From NCBI GenBank assembly GCA_003427395.1, contig BFEA01000045.1:4595300-4637489 (forward strand): a stretch of 42,190 nucleotides of DNA, in the 5' to 3' direction. A model generated the notes under the pieces. That model searched no databases. It was not told the DNA's origin and saw only the letters and a program-made list of their open reading frames with translations. The stretch's first letter is position 1. The number at the start of each line of letters is the position of its first letter. The DNA is from Chara braunii. Taxonomy: Eukaryota; Streptophyta; Charophyceae; Charales; Characeae. Shown piece after piece: positions 1-9,580 of the stretch. Both the position numbers and the translations under genes were made by a program.

Positions 1-80
1 GGAGGCGGGGGGGAGATTGTCGAAGTGTGGGAGGGGCGGTAGAAGGTGTGTTTGGTGGACAGTCGCCCCGACCGACGCCC

Positions 81-83
<3 letters not shown>

Positions 84-114
<31 letters not shown>
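84..114. repeat. (CA)n microsatellite
   Basis: Pure CA dinucleotide run of about 15 units, directly followed by a second microsatellite. There is no coding signal here. Confidence 0.95.
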
Positions 115-117
<3 letters not shown>

Positions 118-140
118 GGTAGGGGGATGTGACCGCCGAC

Positions 141-145
<5 letters not shown>

Positions 146-218
<73 letters not shown>
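146..218. repeat. (GA)n microsatellite at the broken edge of element E1
   Basis: About 36 GA units. The minus-strand RT reading frame of E1 runs up to about position 240 and then dissolves into this microsatellite, so the array marks the present 3' truncation point of the element. Confidence 0.95.
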
Positions 219-221
<3 letters not shown>

Positions 222-239
222 TTAGCGACTGTTGCTGTG

Positions 240-1158
240 CGGGTCCACTTGTTACCGTAAAGTTCTGAACGAACTTGAGGTAATAGTTGGCCAGACCAAG
301 GAATGAACGTAGTTCCATCAATGTGCGTGGGTTAGGCCAATCTCTAATGGCTGCAATATCGGCGTCTTCCGGTTTGATCCCATCACCATCTACCATATGT
401 CCCAAGTACAAAACCTTATGCTTTGCCCACTCGCACTTCTTCGGGTTAATCTTAAACTTTGCTTCACGCAACTTATTAAGCGCAACTCAAAGGTGCTCAT
501 GCTCACTCAAACTCTTACGAAAGATCGGTATATCATCTAAATAAACAACAATAAACTTATCAAGCCTCTCACGAAAGAGCTCATTCATCCATCTTTGGAA
601 GGTTGCAGGAGCATTCGTTAGTCCAAACGCCATTACCACAAACTCGTAGTGGCCGTACCAGGTTCGGAAAGCCGTTTTGTGATGATCTTCAGGCAACACC
701 TCAATCTAATGGTACCGGGTCTGGAAAGCCGTTTTGTGCTGATCTTTAGGCAATACCTCAATTTGATGGTGGCCTGATCTCAAATCTATTTTTGGAAAAT
801 ATTTGCAACCTTGCACTCGGTCCAAGAGATCGTCTATCCTTGGCAATGGCTCAGCGTTCTTAATTGTTATTGCGTTGAGTCCCCTATAATCTATGCACAT
901 TCGCAGTTCACCGCCCTTCTTTGGAACAAATAGAACCGGTGCACCGAACGGTGAGGAGCTTGGTCTAATCCACCCCTTTTTTATCAACTCATCTAATTGC
1001 TTTCGCAGTTCGTCAAACTCTTTTGGAGACTTCCTATAGATGGGGCCCTTGGGGATCCCCCTACCGGGTTCCAACTCTATCCTGTGCTTGGTTTCTCTCT
1101 CAACCATTCCACCCAGGGCCTCTCCCACATCTGCGAACTCAACCAGCATTTTTTGCAC
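240..1158 (-). pseudogene. E1 reverse transcriptase domain (3'-truncated)
   Basis: Ty3/gypsy RT, which copies the element RNA into cDNA. Visible motifs, N to C, are [51 protein letters not shown], the catalytic box VVYLDDIPIF, then KCEWAKHKVLYLGHMV and LRSFLGLANYY. The frame has an in-frame TAG at about 709 inside a 57-bp duplication and a TGA at about 496. Both look like single C-to-T changes in CAG and CGA codons. RNase H is absent because the frame ends in the GA microsatellite. The start shown is simply the first methionine; the domain was part of a longer polyprotein joined to the linker frame by a frameshift in an A-run at about 1150. Confidence 0.9.
656..769 (-). repeat. 57-bp in-frame tandem duplication inside E1 RT
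   Basis: Two adjacent 57-bp units (656-712 and 713-769) encode QIEVLPEDHHKTAFRTWY and [18 protein letters not shown]. This is exactly 19 codons of the conserved RT region between the HQIEV motif and the FGLTNAP motif. Normal gypsy RTs have this segment once. The copies differ at several positions, so the duplication is not recent. Confidence 0.9.
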
Positions 1159-1345
1159 ATTTGGGGGTATCGACTCTTTCCTCTTTCTTTTCTACACTCA
1201 CCGAGTGCATATATGCAACAAACACTTGGTCGGCGAGGTCATTCTTGACAACATGCCGCGCGAACGTGGGGGCACTCATGTAGCAAAAGGACAAGCTATT
1301 TTCTATGTCGAATGCATGGAACAAACATACTTCGTTCTTCCCACC
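1139..1345 (-). pseudogene. E1 protease-RT linker fragment
   Basis: Minus-strand frame with the segments SFCYMSAPTFARHVVKND and [18 protein letters not shown], which resemble the region between protease and RT in related gypsy polyproteins. It runs into the RT frame at about 1139-1158 through a one-base frameshift in a run of A residues. Attribution rests on position and on loose similarity to linkers of this family that I recall. Confidence 0.6.
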
Positions 1346-1914
1346 TAGGGGACTAGGCGAGCAACACTCATGCTCACCCAGTTTAATGTCTCCATCTGCG
1401 GCCTCGCCTGTGACGGGGCTAAGGCAGAGCAGCGAGGCCGGGGAAGAGAGAGGGAGAGAGTGAGAGCACACACACGCACTCACTCAACTCGACACGGACT
1501 TGACACGACTCGACGGACGCAGACACAAAGTGGCAAAGTCACAAAGTTGCAGTCTTGGATTCTGAACACATTGTCGCAGCAGGTCCTACTGAAACACAAG
1601 CACTGAGGCCAAAAGTTGAATGCCCGAACTCAGCTGGAGTCTGAAGTACCAGACTCAAGTTGAGTTTGAGGGCAGAATTGCAATTTGCCTCGGGGTTGAA
1701 CTGAAAATCGAAGGTCTGAGCCTGGGCGCCAGAATGCTGGATGGCGCCAAGTATCGAAATCCGAAAGTGCCAGAGGCGGGATAGGAGAACGGGCGCCAAC
1801 TGCAGAGGATGCCAACAGTCGGGAACCGGAGATCAGAGACTCAAAAAAAAAACTAAAAAAAAATAGCATCCTGGCGGGTGGTAACCCGCGGACCAGGGAT
1901 TGAGTCGTGGCTGA
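1346..1914. other. E1 spacer between protease and RT pieces, no gene
   Basis: No convincing reading frame. It includes a GA/CA-rich stretch at about 1440-1485 and two A-runs (about 1842-1862). It probably represents decayed element sequence, or a small insertion that separates the protease motif ILGTDW from the linker. Confidence 0.5.
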
Positions 1915-2335
1915 GTCCGTAACATCGCCCCAATCAGTCCCTAAGATCATGTCAAAAGGGTGGCTGTCCTCCACTAGGAATGTAAGGGAGTGCAGAACAC
2001 GTTCTACTTTACCCCCTGCCTCCAACTGGAAGTATGCCCTAACCCCTTCAACATAACTATCTACTACCATTCCCTTTTATTTGCTAACTTGCTCACGACG
2101 GGCTGGTCTAAGTTCTGGACCTTCTGCCCTAGGCGCATCTTCTGCAGCCCTTTCTTGTCGATGTGGTAACCCGTTGACCGCCTGTCTATTAACGCGCCCA
2201 CTCTCATTCTACTGACCTCTACGTTTGCAATTAGCAATTGCCCTTTGTTTTCTTCATCTCGGCGCAAGCGCGGCCACGAGTGATCAGTTCATCACCTATC
2301 CTTGCGAGGGAACCACCTAGAGAGGTTCTAGCACA
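1915..2335 (-). pseudogene. E1 aspartic protease domain with broken active site
   Basis: Retropepsin-like protease that would cut the Gag-Pol polyprotein. Visible motifs are GQLLIANVEVSRMRVGALID, then FLVEDSHPFDMILGTDW in a second frame. The active-site segment, normally ALID-[SC]-GAT, reads LIDRRST here: the catalytic Asp is kept but the Gly-Ala/Thr part is lost. A frameshift/stop at about 2064-2070 joins the two frames. The sequence ends at the TSD of the nested element E3, with the rest of E1 (zinc knuckle and gag) resuming at 10583. Confidence 0.8.
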
Positions 2336-2340
2336 AGCAA
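2336..2340. repeat. Target-site duplication of E3, left copy (AGCAA)
   Basis: AGCAA immediately precedes the LTR that begins TGTTGC at 2341. The same five bases follow the other LTR at 10578-10582. A 5-bp TSD is standard for Ty3/gypsy integrases. Confidence 0.92.
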
Positions 2341-3543
2341 TGTTGCTTACTCGTGAATACTTCAACAAGTATGGGCAGAACCAAAGATCAACCAATATAG
2401 GATGAGCATGTATGCAGCGGAAGTCTGATAAATTGACTGACCCACATAGATGGACTCATACAGATATCACTCAACAACAATCGTGAGATGGTGGGTTCTG
2501 AGCCAATCACAAACGATGCTCAGGCCTCGTACAACCATACGGAGATGAAAGGTGGGAGGAGAGACGAAGGAGGTGGGAGATGTAGGCAGCGCCAGATGTC
2601 ACTGAGATAGAATCCAGTAGGTCACCGATATGGTAATCCAAAATGTCATCGAACAAGATCAAAATGTCGTGGACTGTAAGTCACCAATGTCGGAGATACA
2701 GAGTCCTAATGTAACCGGTGTCCAATCTGTGATGCCGCCGAGTATCAATCCCAAACATCTCCAAAGGTCTCGAATCCGGTAAGTATCACAGCCGCTTACC
2801 ACCGAAGTCCAACACTGATCTCTGTCCAACTCATATCGAAGTCTCCAATCTGAAGAAGAAGAGGAAGAGGAAGTCTGAAGAGAAGAAGGGGAAGTCTGAA
2901 GAAGAAGAGGAAATCTGAAGAAGAAGAGGAAGAAGAGGAGATAGCAGAGGCGGAGGGAGAGATGGCGAGGTAGGGAGGAGGAGAATCCTCACTGCCCTAC
3001 CTTGGTCCTAAGCCTTACCTGCAGGATGCAAGGTGGCGCCTGGAATAGAAGTCCCCTGAAGTCGAAGTCCTCCACAGCTATGGCGCCACAGGTAAGTACC
3101 AGGGAGTACCTTGCTCCCTCTCTAGCCTCAACTCCAGTCTAGCGCTAACTCGCGCTGTTGCAGTGGTGCTGCGCTCTAAACATAATAGCGCAGCGTTCCT
3201 TCGAAAGGCTGCTGCTCCAGAATGCCCGAACATGCGGCCTCCTGGTACCTAAGTACCGGTGTGGAAAGGCCGGCCTCTATGCTGCGAGGCCGAGCCGTAA
3301 TCTGAATCGTCAAAAGTGACGATTCAGATCAGACCGGCGGGCGGCAGCCTCAAGAGCGCCGCCAGGCCCAACGGTAATGTCGTTTGGGTCTGCCCGTCTG
3401 GTCTGGTCCTAATTGTGGCCTAAAGGCCAACCGGTGGGCTTATAGTGGCGCCTCCGGTCTAAAGGTCCGGCCTTGGGCCAAGACCGGCCTCCGAACCCCT
3501 ATCTGTCGGGCCTAACCAGGCTCGTGTGACACAGTGTGTAACA
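2341..3543 (-). repeat. E3 3' LTR (1203 bp)
   Basis: On the plus strand it starts TGTTGCTTAC and ends GTGTGTAACA, so TG...CA termini are present in either orientation. It matches 9581-10577 over its whole length except for indels, the largest being a 177-bp GAA/GGA-rich block at 2818-2994 that is absent from the other LTR. It contains a perfect hairpin at 3300-3329. Confidence 0.93.
3300..3329. other. Perfect 13-bp hairpin in E3 LTR
   Basis: The arms (3300-3312 and 3317-3329) are perfectly complementary around an AAAG loop. The same hairpin is intact in the other LTR at 10334-10363. It lies in the part of the LTR that becomes U3 or R on the minus strand. Its function is unknown; a transcription-factor palindrome or an RNA stem are both possible. 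Confidence 0.85.
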
Positions 3544-3545
3544 CA

Positions 3546-3560
3546 GTCCCCCCCTTAAAA
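3546..3560 (-). other. E3 polypurine tract
   Basis: Read on the minus strand, a short A/G tract containing AAGGGGGGGA sits three bases before the LTR start TGTTACAC. This is the expected position and composition of the plus-strand primer for reverse transcription. Confidence 0.8.
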
Positions 3561-3589
3561 GACCGAGCTACCTGCGGGGGCGAAGTTGT

Positions 3590-4150
3590 CTGTCCGATAC
3601 CGGGGTGGGTCGGGTGGGACGAGCTTTGCCCTTGGCAAGTCTTCGGTTCTCGTAGTCGGAGAAGATGAGAGGTGCATATGCCTGTAAGTCTGCGCGGGAG
3701 ATCTAACGGGTGTCATCCGGGTCACATTGCTTGAAAGTGACTTGGTATTGCATTGGCTTGATGCCAAACTTGCGGTGCCTGATGACACGGTCAACTTCCT
3801 GATGGTCGTCCATAGAGGGAGGATCTTGTGATCGTCTGCCCGGGAACTCGTCTGCGGATGGTGGTGCGTAGATGGCCAGCTTCGACACATGGAAGACCGG
3901 GTGCACACAGAGGTGCGGGGGAATGGCAATCACAAGGGAAGGACCTGCGGGGTCGTCACCTGCGGCTGAAGTTACCTTCCATGGTCCAAACTATTTTGGG
4001 AGGAGTTTGTGCGAGACGTCCTGCTTGAGCGCGAAATCCTCAGCGAGGACCCAAACAAGGTCTCCTTCGCGGAAAGGACATGGGAGTCGACGTCGGTTGG
4101 CTTGCTGCTGCATGCGGATTTGAGCCTTTTGCATGTTTGCGCGGGCTTTG
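3590..4150 (-). pseudogene. E3 integrase C-terminus and chromodomain-like tail
   Basis: Pieces in minus-strand frames: FREGDLVWVLAEDFALKQD, HPVFHVSKLAIYAPP, then EVDRVIRHRKFGIKPMQYQV followed after a stop by ISRADLQAY. The order (GDLVWV, PVFHVSKL, then a region of chromodomain shape) is that of chromovirus integrase tails, which help target insertion to chromatin. In-frame TAG codons occur at about 3993 and 3704, and a frameshift separates this part from the integrase core. The chromodomain assignment is by position and pattern only. Confidence 0.75.
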
Positions 4151-4151
4151 A

Positions 4152-5891
4152 TCAGCAAGTCCCGGTACTTCCGAACGGAAGAAGAAGATCGGCGAAGACT
4201 CGGGCCTTCTCTCCACCGTGATGTAACTCAAATGGAGTGAGGCAGATCGTCGGATGCACCGAAGTGTTATAGGCGAACTCGATGTCGGGAAGCCGGTCAA
4301 CCCAATCTTTCTGGTCGGGACGGATGAGTGTACGTAACATCATTGGAGCGGTTTGATTCGCTCGTTTCGACTGTCCATCCATCTGCGGGTGCCGTGCGGA
4401 ACTCGGGTTCATAGTCGAACCGGACTCCGTCATGAGGGAAGTCCAAAAGGCAGACATGCAGCGAGTGTCTCTATCGCTCACAATATCTTTCGGAACACCA
4501 TGGGCGGTAATCCATCCAGTGTGCAAGAGTTGAGCGAGCTCGGGGGCTGTAGCACGATACTTGCATGGAAGAAAACGAGCGTACTTGCTCAAACGGTCAA
4601 CGACCGTGAGAATACTGTCATGACCGAGGCGATCGCGGGGGAACGGGCCTGTAACATCCATAGCAATGGAGAGGCGTGGTGCCCGAGGAATCGGCATCGG
4701 TTTCAGTTTGCCATAAGGGACCGTAGATCGACCTTTGTTACGATGGCAAACTGCGCATGACTCAATGTACCTCGTGACGCCGTGAAGAACGTCGGGCCAG
4801 TGAAAACGCTGGCGGACGCGAGCTAATGTGCGGGTCACGCCAAGGTCTGCCGAAAGTCGTGCGTCGTGGAATTCGCCGAGAAGGCGAGTCTGTAAGATGC
4901 GATCTTGGGGCACCACTAACAAGTCCTTTCCTCTCGTGTGGAGAAGTAGGAACCCGTCGGAGATACGATAATGACCAGCCGGCGGGTGATCCGATGAAAG
5001 CTTCGTGTATAACGTAGAGTAAGTCGGATCGGAATTGTAGCCGTTGTCGAAATGCTGCTGCAGATCGTCGTTGAGGTCGAGCGTCGTGGTCACAAGGGCA
5101 CAAAGATCGGGCCATCGTGAGAGGGCGTCCGCTGCTCAATTGGCGGGACTGGGAATGTGGCACGGCTCAAAGTCGAATTGGTCGATGTAATACATCCATC
5201 GACCGATCGTGCTAGTGACCGTGTCCTGCGTTTTGTAGAAGGTCAATGGATTGTTGCCCGTGTTCCATCTAAAACGCCGACGACCGAGAAGAAAGTGGTG
5301 CCACCGTTTGGGAACGGTGACGAACGCGAGTAGCTCTTTCTTCCTAGCATCGTCGAGAGTGTTGATGGGAGGCACTTTTTGGGAGAAGTACTCGACCGGG
5401 TGCCAACCATCCTTGTGGCATTGTTCCAACACCGCACCAATACCGTACCCGGAAGCATCCGTAGTCACTTGGGTGGGTAGGGTGAGGTCATAGATACGGA
5501 GGGCCTGTGCGTCTTGCATCGCTGCCTTCAACGTATTGAACGCGCCATGAGTTGCGTCGTCGAACCCGAATGGTACCTTCGGGGACTGAAGTCTCGACAA
5601 AGGAGCTGCCACTTTGGAGTAATGCTCGACGAAGCGCTGATAGTATCCAGCCAAACCCATGAAAGAGCGTACATTCGTTGTGCAATGGGGTTCAGGCCAA
5701 TCCACAATGGCTTGGATCTTGTCCGCTAAGGGACGAATGCCTTTCGGCGTCACATAATGGCCCAAGTACTCAAGCTCTTGCTTGGCGAATTCGCACTTGT
5801 CGCGATTTGCTTTGTACTTGGCTGCTCGCAATCGATCCAAAACAGCGCGATGGTGTACGAATCCTCGCAACGGAAACCACGTGACAAGCAA
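4152..5891 (-). pseudogene. E3 RT thumb, RNase H and integrase
   Basis: One minus-strand frame interrupted only by a TGA at 5136-5138. It begins inside the RT thumb (RAAKYKANRDKCEF, YLGHYVTPKGIRPL, RSFMGLAGYYQRF); the RT palm with its YLDD box is absent. RNase H follows (VTTDASGYGIGAVLEQ, ARKKELLAFV), but the usual third Asp site reads NTGNNPLTFYKTQ, so the TD-N motif is changed. In the integrase zinc finger (EFHDARLSADLGV ... CAVCHRNK) the second His is replaced by Asp. The core keeps AMDVTGPFP and IVSDRDT, but the third catalytic residue is changed: the motif reads DGQSKRANQ, with Lys where Glu is expected. It is therefore catalytically dead in several ways. Confidence 0.9.
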
Positions 5892-6713
5892 TCGAAGTGT
5901 GAGCGGTCGCGACCGTACATGGGACTAACACTCCGTTCCGATCACGGACGTGAACGGTTCGGTCATGAAAGTTCACTGGATGATCGGCGCTATGCAACCA
6001 AGACATGCCTAGAATCATGTCAAACTTGGTGTTGAGGATGTTGAAAGACACTGGCTCGCACGCAAGGGGCACAAAGTATACCGGGACGCCGTCAATGCAT
6101 CGGTCAGTCGACTTTTGCATGCGGCCATCTGCGAGTGTAACTTGCGTAGGGTGCGTCTTCCTTCGAACGCGCGGGCCATAAAGGCTTGGTTCATGAAGTT
6201 GCGAGCTGCACCGCAATCAATCAAGGCACTGCAAGTTGCCTTTCCGATTTGAATGCGGATATAGAGCAAAGGCACATCGGTTTCGGCGTACCTTTGGGTG
6301 GCATACTCGCGGTCAATCTTCGCAAGATAGGAGCGGAGATCGCCAACCGCTACTCCGTCATCCGTCAACGGAGTTGGTATTGCAGCGGGCAAGTAGGAGC
6401 GTAGATTTGTCATCAAGGCGTTACAATGCGGCCTTGGCAAGGTTCCGGTTGAGGGTAGAGGCATCCAAGTGAAGTCCTCTCTCGTGAGCGGGTCAAGCTC
6501 CTCAAGTCTTGACCACACCGTCGAGTCCTCAGAAATCAGTGGCGAGCTGACCGGTTCACTTGCCGACGGTGTACAGGCTGCGCATACGCTATCTAAGTGC
6601 ACGTGGCTAGGCTGGTCTAATGGTGGCACCAGCTGAGCGGCATAATCCTCATACGTAGCACGAGAATCAGCGACTAACGCATGCTCCTCGATAGTGATAT
6701 CGGTTGCTAGCAA
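5892..6713 (-). pseudogene. E3 aspartic protease region
   Basis: Minus-strand protease-like sequence in two frames. The first runs from about 6713 and contains IQIGKATCSALIDCGAARNF, an active site of the D-C-G-A type. The second resumes at about 6180 with THPTQVTLADGRMQKSTDR and FNILNTKFDMILGMSWLHSA, the ILGxxWL block that ends retropepsins. A frameshift at about 6170-6185 separates them. Downstream the frame runs into SIACHVVS and then, at about 5880, abruptly into RT thumb sequence. The N-terminal 150 codons are acidic and unrecognised, probably the gag-protease spacer. Confidence 0.82.
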
Positions 6714-6799
6714 GGTAACCGGTTCCGGTGGAGTGAGGAGAGGCGTCGCCCCTCTCCGTGCGTAACTCAGTTTCCCTAGTTAGCTGGACGGGGTACGAG

Positions 6800-8430
6800 T
6801 GCCTTGCTCTTTTCCGAGCATTGTGCCGTAGTGTGGTTTACACTATTGCACCATAGGCAATATCCGCACCGTTGACGAAGGTCAAATACTTCCTTGGTAA
6901 TGTTGTATGTCGTTCATGGTTGCTGCCCAGTTCCCGTCGATGTCGTCGCTTGTGTCGCCTTGTTCTTCCGAACTCTCTTGGGACGCTTTGGCGGGAGCAC
7001 TGCGACAACTCCTCCATCACTCGAGGATGCTGCTCCAGCGTGGAGATCGATTGATTCGTCAGGAATCACAACCTTGTTATGTGTCGGTCGTTGGTAGGCT
7101 TGCTTAGCCACATAGTGCGGCTGGGACTGCCATTCGTTAGCGGCCTTGTCATCCGTTTGGATGACCAGGTTTGCACGATCCAGAATGGCCTGGAATGAGG
7201 CATAGTCGTACTCGTTGCCGAGTGCCGACCGCAGTCCTGCGCACGATCGCGAAAAGAATTCGGATCGTTGATTTGGGAAACTCAAGTCGAAGCCTGGAGT
7301 GGTTACCATCTTCTACCACTTGATCGTCCAGTCTCGAATTGATATGTTCCCTTGTGAGCTGGAATAGACGTCGTTCATGGCTGCTTTTACAACGTTGCGG
7401 ACCATGAATCGAGTGAACCACATTTGCTCGAACTGCTTCCACGGAATGTGCGTGTGCAGTTGGGCGATGATGCATTTCAGATTGGCCGCGTATGGTTCAT
7501 CCATGCCTGTGCTTCTCCAATGACTTTCATCATGTCTTCGACCGGTACAATGTGGCAGGATGCTTCGGTGAGGAAGCTTTGCCACCATGTCAAGGCGTCC
7601 GTCTTGTTGTAGTCGTCAAACTTGCCGATGTTGAAGCGCGACATCTTGTATGCCTTTGTAGCGGCGTCCGGTCGTGACTGCAGCTTGGTGATGTCCGTCT
7701 TGATGGCGGCCATCGTGCTGCTGATTGTGGCCGGACTAGTGAAGTCACCTAGTTCGCCGATAATAGTGACGACATGGTCGATGCGCTCCCTGAGCTGCTT
7801 CGCCGTCTCTGTCGTGCAGCCTGGCGCTGTTGAGGCCTTAGCCTCGATGTTGTTGATGCGTGTGGTGGTGGTGTTCAACAACTGTTGCTGTTGTTGCTGA
7901 TGTGTGGTGGCAGCGCGAACAGCGACTGTTAAGGTTGCAGCGTCTTTCTGCTGTGTCTGTCTCAGTTGTCTGCCCTCGTGTATCTGCACTGTCATCATCG
8001 TATTGTTCCACATCACCGCCCTCATCATGGTCAGCATCTGGTTAGCCAGGTTACTCCTTTCTGCCTTCGCCGGTGTCGGATCCGCCTGCTCGTCCGAAGG
8101 CTAAAAAAACATGCCTTGGAGTAGTGTTGTCCAACGACTCTCGTTCTGAGTCAAGGACTCCATGCTAATGGCGTTCCGCTTGTCTCGAACCGTCACGTCA
8201 GCCTCAGCAATTCGCTGAGCTTGGGCTGTCGCCTCATTGGCAAGCCGCTGTCGTTCTGCCTCTGCTGCCTCCTGCTCGGCCTTCACGACGGCATTTGTAA
8301 ATGCTTGTACCCGTTGAAGGTAGTCTGACAACGTCTCATGGTCCCCTTGGACCGGACATGCGGGAAGAGCCTCGGTGGTAACCGGTACTGCAGTTGTTGT
8401 ACATGATGCCGCTGGAGTTGTTCGCCTGCT
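6800..8430 (-). pseudogene. E3 gag with CCHC zinc knuckle
   Basis: Minus-strand Gag, the structural protein that packages element RNA. N to C: an alanine/glutamate/arginine-rich helical stretch (EQEAAEAERQRLANEATAQA), a polyglutamine patch (HQQQQQQLL), a capsid-like region (KFDDYNKTDALTWWQSFL, PWKQFEQMWFTRFMVRNV), a basic patch (PPKRPKRVRKNKA) and a zinc knuckle CLWCNSVNHTTAQC (C-X2-C-X4-H-X4-C). In-frame TAG codons occur at 8101-8103 and about 7313, both consistent with CAG changes. One frameshift lies at about 7495-7520. No ATG is seen near the 5' end of the frame, so the true start is uncertain. Confidence 0.82.
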
Positions 8431-9563
8431 GAGTTGTTATTGTTGATACTTAGTTCGTGGAGGTAACACAGAGTGGCTACGAACTGTGATCCTGGCAGCG
8501 TCGAGGCAGTGCCCTGGTGTCCGGTTCCGTCATCATCAGCCCGAGCTGATGTGGTACTTCAGAAGTCCCGGTGGTCACAGATTACAGGGAGGGCAGGGAG
8601 GGTGGGAATAGGGGTAGACACCTAATCAAAAGAAAAAGCTGAACTTTTCCCCCAAAACAACTTAAAATTCGAAATAAGAAATAATAACGAATTAATAATC
8701 AATAAAATTTAATTAATGATCAATAACGAATTAATAGTCTCTTAATAATAATCAATAAAATTAATCAATAATTGCAATAATGATTAATAACGAATTTTAA
8801 ATTGTGGCAAGATTAGGTATCCGTTGAGATCACCTATGGTCCGGGAGTTCACAGTTGTTAGTGAACTGCCCGGAAGTTGCAGTTTTGAGGTAACGATTTC
8901 GAACTGTTTGCCAAAAATTTTCGGATAGTCAGGAAAAGAAAAACACTTGAATTTTCGAAAAACGTGAAATTTTGGGAATTTCAACCTAACAAAGTTCGAT
9001 TTTCAAAAGGCCGGAGTCCGTATTCGGAATTTCGCAATTAGGGGAAGAAAAAAAATTCGCGAAAATTTCGGATGCCAACCCTACTTTCCGCGATTTCGCG
9101 GGATTTTCGGTTTTACGGTTCCAAAAACATGCGAAATTCCCCAAATTGAACGAAAAAAGCCGAAATTTTATCGCAATCCTAATTCCAATACCGAAATAAA
9201 AACAGAATACCGATTTAAAACAAAATACTGAATTAAAACAGAATGCTGAATTAAAGCAGAATACCGAATTGAAATCAGAATGCTGAATTAAAACAGAATA
9301 CCGAATTAGAATCAGAATAGCGAATTAAAACAGAATATCGAATAAACAGAATAACAATTAAACGGAATACCGAATTAAAACAAAATACCGAAAAAAAAAG
9401 AATCCGGAATTGAAAATCGAAATATCGAATTAAAAAAGAATACCGAAAAAAAAAAAAATTGCAACTTTGAATCTCGATAGTAATGCATAAGTGATTTGGA
9501 AAATCAAATAAGCAATCTATTCCCTAATCAGAATTACCTTGTGAGCAGATCCATTGATTGGTC
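8431..9563 (-). other. E3 5' leader, AT-rich, non-coding
   Basis: About 1.1 kb between the PBS and gag. It has a very AT-rich block (8640-8790, many AATAAT/AATTAAT words), a middle block with repeated ATTTTCG/CGAAATTT words (8900-9180) and a tandem array (9185-9450). No gene was found. Long leaders are common in plant gypsy elements and usually hold packaging and dimerisation signals. Confidence 0.7.
9185..9450. repeat. Degenerate ~19-bp tandem array in E3 leader
   Basis: About 14 imperfect copies of a unit close to AACAGAATACCGAATTAAA, with most variation in A-run length and at the ACC/GCT position. The array lies just downstream of the PBS on the element RNA. Confidence 0.85.
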
Positions 9564-9576
9564 TGCTCCGATACCA
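9564..9576 (-). other. E3 primer-binding site (initiator-Met tRNA type)
   Basis: On the minus strand the sequence TGGTATCGGAGCA begins four bases after the end of the 5' LTR. It is nearly the standard plant PBS TGGTATCAGAGC, complementary to the 3' end of initiator methionine tRNA. Confidence 0.85.
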
Positions 9577-9580
9577 AAAT

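Noticed and set aside
17-268. Open frame across the CA and GA microsatellites
   Set aside because: It encodes only His-Thr and Arg-Glu dipeptide repeats and is created by the microsatellites.
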